From NCBI GenBank assembly GCA_036504445.1, contig DASXVE010000028.1:40797-104796 (forward strand): a DNA stretch of 64,000 nt. The letters are read 5' to 3'. The notes beneath the pieces were generated by a model. The model searched no databases and was not told the DNA's origin. It saw nothing but the letters and a program-made list of their open reading frames with translations. Numbering within the stretch: the first letter of the stretch is position 1; each line of letters begins with the position of its first letter. The translations under genes were made by a program, and so were the position numbers. This document shows positions 17,294 through 26,672 of this stretch, one piece after another. The stretch comes from Candidatus Aquicultor sp. (GTDB lineage Bacteria > Actinomycetota > Aquicultoria > Aquicultorales > Aquicultoraceae).

Positions 17294-17329
17294 TTTTAAA
17301 CGATGGGGGGCCTATGTATCTATATACCC
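17294..17329 (-). repeat. Right terminal inverted repeat of casposon
   Basis: Read on the minus strand it starts GGGTATATAGATACATAGG and continues CCCCCCATCG, matching the left end at 32 of 36 positions. The ~200 bp between it and the last cargo gene (17088-17293) show no gene. Confidence 0.9.
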
Positions 17330-17343
17330 GTTATTGGTTGAGG
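17330..17343 (+). repeat. Right target-site duplication
   Basis: GTTATTGGTTGAGG, identical to 1989-2002, starting immediately after the right inverted repeat. The next bases (GGTATGCC) are host sequence. Confidence 0.88.
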
Positions 17344-17580
17344 GGTATGCCGATAGTATTATAGGTTTCGGAGGAGTTTTAAGTCTTGTCCTGGAGGCAT
17401 TATTGGCCCGGCCGTTAAAGCAAGACCCGTTGTTGCGTGGGCAGCAAGTTCGTCGGGTTCACACTCTCCTTTCTCTTCGTTATATACCCTGTTAAAAGGA
17501 TAACTAAGTGATTATAGTATAAATCACGGAACTTATGAATGACCGGAACGGGTAAACTTTTCATCTGAAAGAGAGCTTCC
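17344..17580. other. Host intergenic region right of the casposon
   Basis: 237 bp between the target duplication and the deacetylase gene. I see no tRNA or other RNA gene here, although many casposons sit at tRNA ends. An AT-rich stretch with TATAGTATAAAT near 17514-17525 may be the -10 region of the deacetylase promoter. Confidence 0.4.
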
Positions 17581-18462
17581 ATGAATAAACGGGTCATAAT
17601 ATTTACGATGTGTATAGCACTGGTTTCCGGAACGCTTTTCGGGATGGTTGCATATTATGGGCAGGGTCATAAGCATCTCCGAAAATCGAACTATCTAAAA
17701 AACAGGCAGGCCGAGCCCCGTGGTGATAACGTGCCAACGCGTGTAGCTGTAGACATACCTCAGGGCGCTGACTCGACCGGCCAGGCAAATAATAGTAACT
17801 CTGATAGCGGTGGTTTAGTCCGGCTGCCGCCGGTTGTGCCGGAACTTGTTAAGCACGGGTCAAGGACCTCAAAACTCGTCGCGTTGACGTTCGATCTCTG
17901 TGAAGCCCAGCGTGACCACGCTGGATTCGATACGCAGATCGTTCGCATTCTTACCGCCGATAGTGTAAAAGCGACGTTTTTTATGGGCGGCAAATGGGCC
18001 GAGACACATCCGGGGCCCGCACGGATTTTAAGCGGCAACCCGCTTTTTGAAATAGGAAACCATTCGTATTCACACCGTGTCTTCACGAAAATCTCGCCGG
18101 AAGAAGCGAAGGAGCAGGTTCTGAAAGCGCAAGCGAGTTTAACAAGGCTTACCGGCAAAACACCGAAATACTTCAGGTTTCCCGCCGGTTCGTATACACC
18201 TGTGAACTTGAAGATGGTCGGTGGGCTTGGCTTAAAGGCAATTCAGTGGGATGTTGTGACAGGTGATCCCGACCGGAACGTAGCCTGCGTTAATATTATT
18301 CGTGCAGTGAAGAATGGAGCGCGCGGCGGCTCCATAATCATTATGCACGCAAACGGTAGAGGATGGCACACCGCGGAGGCACTTCCCGATGTTATCGCAT
18401 ACCTGAGAGGCCACGGCTATACGCTTGCGACCATCTCCGAATTGTTGAACTCCGGAACTTAG
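17581..18462 (+). CDS. Polysaccharide deacetylase (CE4/NodB family)
   Basis: A 293-residue secreted or membrane-anchored deacetylase with an N-terminal hydrophobic helix (residues 5-26) and a linker to about residue 95. It removes acetyl groups from N-acetylated wall or capsule sugars. NodB motifs: TFDLCE (103-108), HSYSH (161-165, metal ligands), RFPAGS (199-204), WDVVTGD, and IIIMHA near 275. Motif 1 keeps the catalytic Asp (D105), but the second Asp of the usual TFDDG is Leu; I recall a TFDLCE subgroup with this form. AGAG precedes the ATG. It stands alone, right of the casposon. Confidence 0.88.
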   Translation: MNKRVIIFTMCIALVSGTLFGMVAYYGQGHKHLRKSNYLKNRQAEPRGDNVPTRVAVDIPQGADSTGQANNSNSDSGGLVRLPPVVPELVKHGSRTSKLVALTFDLCEAQRDHAGFDTQIVRILTADSVKATFFMGGKWAETHPGPARILSGNPLFEIGNHSYSHRVFTKISPEEAKEQVLKAQASLTRLTGKTPKYFRFPAGSYTPVNLKMVGGLGLKAIQWDVVTGDPDRNVACVNIIRAVKNGARGGSIIIMHANGRGWHTAEALPDVIAYLRGHGYTLATISELLNSGT

Positions 18463-18616
18463 AATTGCAAACTTTACTTTCTGGTGACACCATAAATGGG
18501 GTACGTTACCTCTTCGTTTTCAAAGTTTAGAATTGCGGAATCAATATTGTATTACAAACAGAGACTGTGGATACAATCATATAAACAAGCAATGCCTTAA
18601 TTATCAGGAGCGTAAT

Positions 18617-20158
18617 TTGGCAGAGGTTGATAGTAATCGGGAAGAGCATTCACATAAATCATCGCGGATACCCAATGGGCAACCGAGCCATGCCGAAAAA
18701 AAAGCCGAACAATTAGCAGAGCTCGATGCGGTCCTTAATGCCGTAGCCGATCCCGTCGTCATCTATGATGAACGAGGCAGCGTGCAAAAAGTAAATGAGG
18801 CAGCACGTGAGATCTATGGCTTTGATCCTACGGTCATAGACAGGGCTGTGTCTATTAAACGACTTAACGCACGTCATATAGACGGCCGCTCCTACACCGT
18901 GGAAGAGCTTCCTTCGACGCGAGCGCTCAAGGGTGAGCATGTTCTTAGCGAGCGTCTAAAAACGAACAATCTCTACGGTAGTGAAGTTATCTTCGAAGAA
19001 TCAGCCCTCCCCATCTATGCCGGCGAAGCTATCATCGGAGCCGTTATGGTTCTTCACGATATCACCGAGCAGGAGCATGCGCTATTAGATATTCGAGAAT
19101 CGCGCAAGCAGGTCTTAGATGTCCTTGAGAGTATCAGCGACGGCTTCTTCGCGCTTGATTCACTCTGGCGCTTTACCTATATAAACAGCAAGGCACAGCA
19201 ACTTTTGGGCATTGTAAAAGAAGATGTCTTATTCAAGGGAATATGGGATAAGCTTCCTAACGCGCAAGTATTGCGCCTTTACAAAGAGTTTACCGGCGCC
19301 GCCTCGCAGAAAACCGCAGCATCATTTGAAGAATTTATCCCACCGCTTGGTCGGTGGTTTGAGTTTCATGTCTATCCATATGAGAACGGCCTCTCGATTT
19401 ACTTTTCTGATGTCACTGAGCGAAAACATGTAGAGGAACAGTTGCGGCGATACCAGCTCTTTGCCCAGTCTGCCCGGGATATCTTGCTCTTCGTTCGAAA
19501 AAGCGATGGACGGATAATCGAAGCGAACGATTCCGCAATCAGCGCATATCAGTACAGTAAAGATGAATTGCTTTCGATGTCGGTTTTTGATTTGCGCGTA
19601 GAAGCCCAGGGGTTGGTTACTGAGCAGATTGAAAAAGCGGCAGCCGAGGGGATTCTATTCGAGACGACACACCGTAGAAAAGATGGCCGCACATTTCCCG
19701 TCGAAGTAAGCTCACGGCAAGCCGAGATTAGCGGCGAACACATTCTGGTAAGTGTTATTCGAGATATTACTAAGCGCAAGCAGACAGAAGATGCCCTCAA
19801 GAAGAGTGAGCAACGATATCGGGAGCTTGTCGAGCAATCACCCGATGGTCTTTTTGTGCAAATTGGCGATAGAGTTGTCTATGCCAATACCAGAGCCACG
19901 GAATTGCTAGGTGCAAAAACACCTGATGAGCTTATTGGTAGATCAATATTTAGCCTTTTTAACGAAGAGTACCATGAACTAATTAGGGCGCGCATTGAGC
20001 AACTATTACAAGGAAAGCCGGTCGGCTTAATTGGAGAGAATATGATCCGTCTTGACGGGACGAGTTTTTCTGCCGAAGTGGCAGCAGCGCCGATTATGTA
20101 TGACAATAAGCCTGCGATCCAGGTCATATTTCGAGCGTCCATCACAACAGAATCGTAA
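18617..20158 (+). CDS. Multi-PAS-domain protein without output domain
   Basis: A 513-residue cytoplasmic protein of four PAS units: about 25-150 (LDAVLNAVADPVVIYDERG), 160-275 (VLDVLESISDGFFALDS), 280-405 (ARDILLFVRKSDGRIIEAND) and 405-510 (YRELVEQSPDGLFVQIGD). No kinase, GGDEF, PP2C or HTH domain follows; the frame ends just after the last PAS. The start is a TTG at 18617 with AGGAG 6 nt upstream; a longer frame from 18533 is less likely. It converges with the PAS/GAF gene at 20174, with which it shares a nearly identical PAS unit. It may sense a ligand and act through protein contacts, or be a truncated kinase. Confidence 0.85.
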   Translation: MAEVDSNREEHSHKSSRIPNGQPSHAEKKAEQLAELDAVLNAVADPVVIYDERGSVQKVNEAAREIYGFDPTVIDRAVSIKRLNARHIDGRSYTVEELPSTRALKGEHVLSERLKTNNLYGSEVIFEESALPIYAGEAIIGAVMVLHDITEQEHALLDIRESRKQVLDVLESISDGFFALDSLWRFTYINSKAQQLLGIVKEDVLFKGIWDKLPNAQVLRLYKEFTGAASQKTAASFEEFIPPLGRWFEFHVYPYENGLSIYFSDVTERKHVEEQLRRYQLFAQSARDILLFVRKSDGRIIEANDSAISAYQYSKDELLSMSVFDLRVEAQGLVTEQIEKAAAEGILFETTHRRKDGRTFPVEVSSRQAEISGEHILVSVIRDITKRKQTEDALKKSEQRYRELVEQSPDGLFVQIGDRVVYANTRATELLGAKTPDELIGRSIFSLFNEEYHELIRARIEQLLQGKPVGLIGENMIRLDGTSFSAEVAAAPIMYDNKPAIQVIFRASITTES

Positions 20159-20173
20159 AATGGTGATTTCGTG

Positions 20174-21985
20174 CTAGCATTCGGCTTGTTGTCGTGCTTC
20201 AACTGCCTCTTCATACAGGCGGGCGTTTTCTAGGGCCAAAGAAATTGACGATGCAAGCTTCTTGGCAAAATCTACTTGCGCATCGGAAAAGGCAACCGGT
20301 GCGGAGTGATAGTTAAAGTAGAGAACGCCAAAGATGTCTCTCCTTATAAACAGGGGTATAGTTAAAAACGATCGGAAGCTATACTGCCGAATAAACTCTT
20401 GATTCATCCTTTTATCGCTATATGCGTCGTCGACTATTAACGGTTCTTTGGTTTCAGCAACAATGGCTGCCTGTGGCGATTGCTCATCGGTAACCTTCAA
20501 ATCTATAATATTGTCTGCAAAACCGTAGGCATAGCGCACTATCCAGTAATCGTTTTCTCGCTCAAGGATTGCAGCCGACTCCACCCCGATTGCCCGCGTA
20601 GCGTCACACACGACTTTGTCCATTGTCTCTGCGACATTTAACGACGAGTGGATATCTTTCATGCTGCTGTTTAAGGTATCACTGAGCAGCTTTGATCGGA
20701 TACTCTCAGTGACATCCACAAGCGAAAGAACAAGCCCCACTACAATACCCGTTTTGTCTTTGATGGGAGTCAGCGTCCAATCCCAATATGTGACGCCGCG
20801 CCACGGCTGATCGGCGTATTCGAAAGGTTTGGCTTTATACTCTACCGCCTTACCCGCATCGCGAACTTGTTTAAATATCGTCTCGTTGTCTTCATTGGGA
20901 AATATATCAAAGTGGTTCTTCCCCAAAAGTTCTTCTTTTGCGTGGCCTGAGCCCTTCTCGTACGCTGAATTGACCAGGACGAAATTGAATTCCGGGTCGA
21001 GGTATATGGTCTGCGCTCTTGTACTCTCAGTAACCGCCTCGAGGATATCCCGCTCTGTTTTCAACGCCGACGCAAGGCCCTTTACCTGCTCTTGCTCCTT
21101 CACTAATTGCTCTAGCAGATGTTCGCGTTCCTTTTCCGCTTCCTTCTTCACGGTGATATCGGAGAAATATACCGTGAGCCCGTTCTCGTACGGATAGACA
21201 TGAAACTCGAACCACCTATCCAACGGCACGATAAGCTCTTCAAATACGGTGGCGGTTTTTTGCTCGCTGGCACTAATCAGCTCTTTATAGAGGCGCAAGA
21301 TCTGGGCGTTAGGGAGTTTATCCCATATTTTCTTAAAGAGTACTTCTTCTTTGCGCATGCCGAGCAGCTGCTGTGCCTTCGTATTGATGTACGTGAAGCG
21401 CCACAGTGAATCAAGCGCGAAGAAGCCATCGCTAATACTCTCAAGGACATCGAGCACCTGCGTGCGCGATTCACGCACGTCTTCCAGGGCAAACTGGAGG
21501 TCTTTCGTTTGCTGTGCGACCTGTGTTTCAAGCTCGCTGTGGGCTTTTCGAAGCTCTGTTTCAGCTTGTTTTCGCACAGTAACGTCTCTTGTGACGGCAA
21601 GCATCCCAATTTTCTTGCCGTGCTCATCTTTGAGTGCGGTAGTCGAGATATCGACACATATCTCTTCGCCGTTTCTCTTTTGATGGATATTTTCACCATG
21701 CCAGAAACCATCCGTCCTAAACGAACTCAGTGCTGCCTGTTCGTCTGCCGGTGAGAGCCATCTGAATTGGTACGCATCTTGCAGCGGTATGCCAATCGCT
21801 TCAGCGGCGGAAAGGCCGTACAACTTCTCGGCGGCCGCGTTCCAGTATGCGATGCGGTTTTCGTTATCCGTGCCGATTACGGCATCGCTTACCTGTGCGA
21901 GCGCATTAGCCTGAAACGATAATTGCTTTTCAACTTGCGCATGCCCTTGCGTTTCTTGCGCGATATGATTATGTTCGTTCTCCAT
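20174..21985 (-). CDS. PAS-PAS-PAS-GAF sensor protein without output domain
   Basis: A 603-residue cytoplasmic sensor: PAS about 20-145 (QVSDAVIGTDNENRIAYWN), a helix, PAS about 180-300 (VLDVLESISDGFFALDSLWR), PAS about 325-450 and GAF about 460-595 (DATRAIGVESAAILERENDY; FLTIPLFIRRDIFGVLYF). It stops after the GAF at ENARLYEEAVEARQQ; in its relatives at 22318 and 29946 this helix leads into a PP2C domain. The start ATG at 21985 has GGAG 10 nt upstream. Output domain is absent, so signalling through a partner, or loss of a phosphatase domain, is likely. Confidence 0.85.
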   Translation of the reverse strand: MENEHNHIAQETQGHAQVEKQLSFQANALAQVSDAVIGTDNENRIAYWNAAAEKLYGLSAAEAIGIPLQDAYQFRWLSPADEQAALSSFRTDGFWHGENIHQKRNGEEICVDISTTALKDEHGKKIGMLAVTRDVTVRKQAETELRKAHSELETQVAQQTKDLQFALEDVRESRTQVLDVLESISDGFFALDSLWRFTYINTKAQQLLGMRKEEVLFKKIWDKLPNAQILRLYKELISASEQKTATVFEELIVPLDRWFEFHVYPYENGLTVYFSDITVKKEAEKEREHLLEQLVKEQEQVKGLASALKTERDILEAVTESTRAQTIYLDPEFNFVLVNSAYEKGSGHAKEELLGKNHFDIFPNEDNETIFKQVRDAGKAVEYKAKPFEYADQPWRGVTYWDWTLTPIKDKTGIVVGLVLSLVDVTESIRSKLLSDTLNSSMKDIHSSLNVAETMDKVVCDATRAIGVESAAILERENDYWIVRYAYGFADNIIDLKVTDEQSPQAAIVAETKEPLIVDDAYSDKRMNQEFIRQYSFRSFLTIPLFIRRDIFGVLYFNYHSAPVAFSDAQVDFAKKLASSISLALENARLYEEAVEARQQAEC

Positions 21986-22317
21986 TAGCGCCAATCTCCG
22001 AGCGGGTATTTCGTTACTTACCTCTATACCGTTGATTCTAAAGCAGTGGTGTGTCCCTGCCAAGGATGTGCAAAGAGACAACCATGCAATGCTACTACAA
22101 TTATAGGTAAACTGCGTCACCGTGTAAATCATCGTGATTACGGTTATTGATGCCTTTGTGTTTCGGTTGCTTATACGGGTAGCCGAAGAATATCCCGCAA
22201 ACTTTAAGTTAACGGGCTTTCGCCGAATGTGCGCGATTTTTTCGCGGTTTAGGGAAAATAAGTAACAATGAATGAAACTTTAAGCAGCGGGATGTTGAGC
22301 GATAGGATGCTGATGGT
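21986..22317. other. Intergenic region between divergent sensor genes
   Basis: 332 bp between divergently read sensor genes. It should hold promoters for both, but I see no convincing box pair, hairpin or small gene. Confidence 0.4.
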
Positions 22318-25300
22318 ATGACATTATTAAATCATAATAAGGTCAAAATATTATTATCGATAAACGATACTATAAGCGGCACTCTTGATTTAAAGGAGCT
22401 GATACAGCAGCTCGCGGATATAATTTCGGAATCGTTCGGCTTTCCTCGCGTCGCGATCGATCTAACCGAACGATCGGGAGAGATCGTAATCAGCGCGGTT
22501 CATGGATATCCGGGCGAGCTTGTCGGTCGCCCGGTCGACCTTCTTGCTTTCAATCCTGATTTCGCGCGCCTCCTAACAGGAGAAGTCCTGATTATTGATT
22601 ACGATGATCCGTCTCTACCGCCGGCCTCACGCAAAGCTCTTGACGAAGTTAATGCATTGCGGTTGTTAAACGTGCCCATTATGCGTGCGGGAAGGCTCCT
22701 TGGAATAATCGTCGCCGACGAGCCCGGTGTGAAGCGCACTTTTACCGAAGACGAGATGCGTCTCTTAAGTGCTATAGCAAACCAAGTGGCGTTGGCCGTA
22801 GAGAATTCACATTATTACGAGGAGCAGCACGAGGCGGCTACTGAAATCAGAGAATCGCGAAAGCAAGTTCTCGATATCCTTGAAAGCATCAATGATGCCT
22901 TCTTTGCCATGGATAACGATTGGCGATTTACCTACGTAAACACAAAAGCCGCGGAACTTATCGGCAAGCCCAAAGAGGAGTTGCTGTTTAGAAACATGTG
23001 GGAAGCGGTACCATGGCTGGCGGGTTCTATTTTTGAAATTGAGTACCGCAAAGCGAAGACGGAGATGAGACCGGTCTCGTTTGAAGCACCCTTCCTGCCG
23101 CCCAGTCGCTGGTTAGAGGTACGAGTTTATCCTTATGAGAACGGCATCTCCGTATATATCGCCGACATTACGGAGCGAAAGCAAGCTGAAGAAGCCCTCG
23201 AAGAAAGCGAACGGCGGTTTCGTGAGATACTCGAAGAGGTATCTCTCGTAGCCGTAATGTTGGATACACAGGGCAATATCACCTATGTAAATGAGTTCTT
23301 GTTAACCCTAACCGGCTGGACAAGGGATGAAGTTATCAGTCGAGACTGGTTTGATGTATTTATCCCTGCCGATCAGCGTGAAAAGTTGCGACAAGGATTC
23401 TTTGATTCGCTCGCGGCAGGTGCGATATTTCCCCACAATGAGAACGATATCCTTACAAGAAACGGACACCAGCGGACCGTCTTCTTCAGCAACATTGTTC
23501 TTCGAGACTCCCAAGGCAAGATTGCCGGCACGACAAGCATCGGTGAGGATATCACGGACAGAAAACATGCAGAGCAGGAACAAGCAAAGCTGCGTGAGGA
23601 TGCACGCAAGATCGATGAACAGCGGCGCTTTTATGCCTCAATACTCGAAAATGTGCCGATTCCGATAAGCTATTTTGATGAGCATCTTATTATTCGGCAG
23701 GTTAACAAGGCCGCAGCGGCCGCATTCGGCTATCCCGCGGAACGCATCCTCGGGTATCCCCTCGCGGCGGTCGCCAGAGAAAACCCGCAGCTCTACGAGG
23801 CAGCAAAACGCGTTCTTGAAACGGGTAAACCCGATCAGCACATGCTTACGTTCACTACACCGGGGCAAACACATAAAACCTACTATGTTTCCGCGTTTAT
23901 GCCTGACATCGATGCGAATGGGCATATCCGGGGCGTTTTTGCCGAGGGTTTCGATGTATCCGAGCTCATCCACAATTATCACTACTCTGAAACGACCCTG
24001 CGCAAGCAACTGGAATCAATCTTAAATAGCTTAACGGATGGCATTACTATCTTCGACCTTCAGGGAAATGTTCTCACTATGAACCCGGCCGCTCTGCGTC
24101 TATATGATTTGCCAAATGCCGAAACGGCGCAAATGAGCTATGAGGCCTACATGGGTTTGTTTGAATCGCAGCTGCCTGACGGTACACCGCTTCCACCCAA
24201 ACAACGCCCGATATCGCGCGTCCTTCATGGTGAAACTGTAAGCGATTTTAAAATGCAGGTGTGTAGAAAGGATACCGGCAAAACGTTTTTAGGAAGCTAT
24301 AACGGCAGCCTCGTTTTTGACGTCGAGGGCGAGCCTATCCTGGCAGTCGTAGCGGTCCGTGATATTACCGAAAGCCAGCGCATTTTTGAAGAGCTGCGCA
24401 AGAGCGAAACGCGATTTCGCGCAACACTTGAGCAAGCGGCAGTAGGAATTGCCCAAGTCGGTATCGATGATCGATGGATACGAGTTAATAAAAAACTCTG
24501 CGATATTCTGGGCTACTCAAAAGATGAGCTTGCCAAGCTTACGTTTCGGCAGGTTACATACCCGGCGGACTTAGACGTCGATGTCGACTACATGGACAGG
24601 CTTTTGTCGGGAGAACTTTCAACTTTCACAATTGAAAAACGCTACATTCGAAAAGACGGCTCGTTGATATGGGCTAACCTAACGGTCTCCCTGGTTAGAG
24701 ACCCACAAGGAAAGCCCCACTATTTTATATCAGTGGTCGAGGATATTTCGGAACGCAAAAGAGCAGAGCAAGAGCGCGATCGGCTTCTCGATGCGCTTAA
24801 CGGCTGGATACAGCTTACAGATGTGGCGATGAGCGGGCTCAATTTAGACGATCTGCTCAATAGCCTTATGAACCGCCTTAAGGATATTATGCGTGCGGAT
24901 GCAGCAACCGTCCTTTTAAAAGAAGACGGCGTTTTACGCATCTACGCAAGCGTCGGCGTAGAAGAAGAGGCTCGCAATCGAATTACGATTCCTATCGGTC
25001 AGGGATTTGCCGGCACTATTGCGGCAACGAAGCGGCCTCTCTACCTTAGGGATGCTAAGGCCCGGCCCCTTGCCGTAAGTCCGATTATTAGAGCGCTCGA
25101 TATCCACACGATGCTGGGCGTGCCTATGATGCGAGATGATAATCTCGTTGGTGTGCTCCATGTTGATTGGCTGACCATCCAACCGGAGGATGACCGCGAG
25201 CTACATTTACTTAAAATCGCCGCAGACCGCTGCGCCATCGCTATAGAATATGCCCAGCTATACACAAGAATGCAAGAAGAACTTGCTCGGACGCGCCTTT

Positions 25301-26505
25301 TACAGGATGTCGCCGTAGCCGCCACAGCAAACCCGGATCTTTCGATAGCGGCTAATGAAATTCTTAAAGCGATTAATACGCATTTACGTCTTAAAGCCGG
25401 CGATATTCGTGTGGTCGACCAGGAGAATCAGGTAATCCGATTAGTGGCAAGCTTCGGTTTCCCTGAAGCCACAGTTGAGTTGATACGCGAAGTGCCTATC
25501 GGGGCGGCAAATCTGATTGCAACACGCGCCGTTCGTGAGCAACGAATCATCACGGACAAAGACGATGAGCTAACACCGGAGAGAGTAAACATCCTTGGGC
25601 AAGCAGGCATGGCAAACGACAGGTATGTATCCGCGCCGATCGACTACAGAGACGAGGTTGCTGGAATTCTCACCCTCGTTTTTGAAGGCAAACGTGACTT
25701 TACGCAAGATGAGTTGGATTTGTTTCATGCGATTACCCACATTATCGGGCAAGCTATCGAGAATTCGCGTTTGTATGTCGCTGAGCGCCGCGTTGCCGAC
25801 ACACTTCAGGATGCACTCCTGACCATTCCTGAAAAGCTCGATCACCTGGAGTACGGGCACCTGTACCGCTCTGCGACCGAGGAAGCCAAAGTCGGCGGTG
25901 ATTTCTACGACCTGTTTGAGTTAGAACATAATAAGGTCGGCGTAGTTTTAGGCGATGTGTCCGGCAAAGGTATTGAGGCGGCGGCTTTGACCGCTACTGT
26001 CCGGGACAGTATCAGGGCATACAGCATCGAAGAGCATCCTGTGGACGAAGTTATGTCAAGAACTAACAATGTGGTCGCAAGGATAACTACCGCGTCATCA
26101 TTTATTACCGTCTTCTTTGGGACCCTGAATTCGGCTACCGGAGAATTCATATACTGTTCCGGCGGACACCCTCCCGCTATAATCAAAAGAAGCTCCGGTA
26201 TCGTGGACGAACTCCTAACGCTTTCGCCTATTATCGGGGCGTTTCCAAACCTTGCCTACACGCAATCTTCTAATACGCTCCGGGCAGGAGACGTATTGAT
26301 CCTCTACACCGACGGTGTAATCGAGGCACGATGCGGCGATACGTTCTACGGAGAGGAGCGCCTGGTTAGCCTTCTGAAAAGCGTTAAACCCGCGCCGCCG
26401 CAACAAATCGCTGAGCTAATTTACGATGATGTGATACGCTTCACCGGCGGTACCCTTTCGGATGATCTCGCTCTATTTACCATATCAATTAGACGAGCCA
26501 GATAA
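22318..26505 (+). CDS. GAF/PAS sensor with SpoIIE-type PP2C phosphatase (RsbU-like)
   Basis: A 1395-residue cytoplasmic regulator. Order: GAF about 15-165; five PAS units about 175-820; GAF about 825-985 (FLLEDG-type core ATVLLKEDGVLRIYASVGV); GAF about 990-1155; PP2C/SpoIIE about 1165-1395 (EAKVGGDFYDLF, GVVLGDVSGKGIEAAALTA, YCSGGHPPAIIK, LYTDGVIEAR, SDDLALFTISI). All metal-binding Asp positions appear present. By family knowledge it dephosphorylates a STAS anti-sigma-factor antagonist in response to signals. A STAS gene lies at 29591. The ribosome-binding site is weak (GGATGCTGATGGT). Confidence 0.92.
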   Translation: MTLLNHNKVKILLSINDTISGTLDLKELIQQLADIISESFGFPRVAIDLTERSGEIVISAVHGYPGELVGRPVDLLAFNPDFARLLTGEVLIIDYDDPSLPPASRKALDEVNALRLLNVPIMRAGRLLGIIVADEPGVKRTFTEDEMRLLSAIANQVALAVENSHYYEEQHEAATEIRESRKQVLDILESINDAFFAMDNDWRFTYVNTKAAELIGKPKEELLFRNMWEAVPWLAGSIFEIEYRKAKTEMRPVSFEAPFLPPSRWLEVRVYPYENGISVYIADITERKQAEEALEESERRFREILEEVSLVAVMLDTQGNITYVNEFLLTLTGWTRDEVISRDWFDVFIPADQREKLRQGFFDSLAAGAIFPHNENDILTRNGHQRTVFFSNIVLRDSQGKIAGTTSIGEDITDRKHAEQEQAKLREDARKIDEQRRFYASILENVPIPISYFDEHLIIRQVNKAAAAAFGYPAERILGYPLAAVARENPQLYEAAKRVLETGKPDQHMLTFTTPGQTHKTYYVSAFMPDIDANGHIRGVFAEGFDVSELIHNYHYSETTLRKQLESILNSLTDGITIFDLQGNVLTMNPAALRLYDLPNAETAQMSYEAYMGLFESQLPDGTPLPPKQRPISRVLHGETVSDFKMQVCRKDTGKTFLGSYNGSLVFDVEGEPILAVVAVRDITESQRIFEELRKSETRFRATLEQAAVGIAQVGIDDRWIRVNKKLCDILGYSKDELAKLTFRQVTYPADLDVDVDYMDRLLSGELSTFTIEKRYIRKDGSLIWANLTVSLVRDPQGKPHYFISVVEDISERKRAEQERDRLLDALNGWIQLTDVAMSGLNLDDLLNSLMNRLKDIMRADAATVLLKEDGVLRIYASVGVEEEARNRITIPIGQGFAGTIAATKRPLYLRDAKARPLAVSPIIRALDIHTMLGVPMMRDDNLVGVLHVDWLTIQPEDDRELHLLKIAADRCAIAIEYAQLYTRMQEELARTRLLQDVAVAATANPDLSIAANEILKAINTHLRLKAGDIRVVDQENQVIRLVASFGFPEATVELIREVPIGAANLIATRAVREQRIITDKDDELTPERVNILGQAGMANDRYVSAPIDYRDEVAGILTLVFEGKRDFTQDELDLFHAITHIIGQAIENSRLYVAERRVADTLQDALLTIPEKLDHLEYGHLYRSATEEAKVGGDFYDLFELEHNKVGVVLGDVSGKGIEAAALTATVRDSIRAYSIEEHPVDEVMSRTNNVVARITTASSFITVFFGTLNSATGEFIYCSGGHPPAIIKRSSGIVDELLTLSPIIGAFPNLAYTQSSNTLRAGDVLILYTDGVIEARCGDTFYGEERLVSLLKSVKPAPPQQIAELIYDDVIRFTGGTLSDDLALFTISIRRAR

Positions 26506-26672
26506 TAAACCCTCTCTTGCGGTCATTCAATAATCGTATAATTTATACTATAATCACTAAGTTATGCCATTTAGTTAAGGCTGTTTAGCGCAAAAAGCCG
26601 TTTCTAAAACGAACGGCCGTCTGTGCTACCGCGTCATACCAATAACAATATTCGTTAAAGTTCAGGGTGATT

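Larger units (their letters stand above)
2003..17329. mobile_element. Complete casposon (Cas1-PolB self-synthesising transposon), 15.3 kb
   Basis: The element is bounded by inverted repeats (2003-2038 and 17294-17329) and a 14-bp target duplication. The core is Cas1 (12907-14238), family B polymerase (6600-10412), HNH nuclease (10417-10962), a protein of unknown role (10965-11660) and a MerR-like protein (11792-12841). Flanking cargo lies at 2147-6560 and 14370-17087. No Cas2, no CRISPR repeats and no other cas genes are present. By established knowledge, casposons integrate by Cas1 and are thought to copy themselves with their own PolB. The well-preserved ends and open reading frames suggest a recent, possibly still active insertion. 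Confidence 0.92.

Noticed and set aside
17344..17580. tRNA at the casposon target
   Set aside because: I looked for a cloverleaf and a TTC-loop near the junction; none could be formed convincingly.
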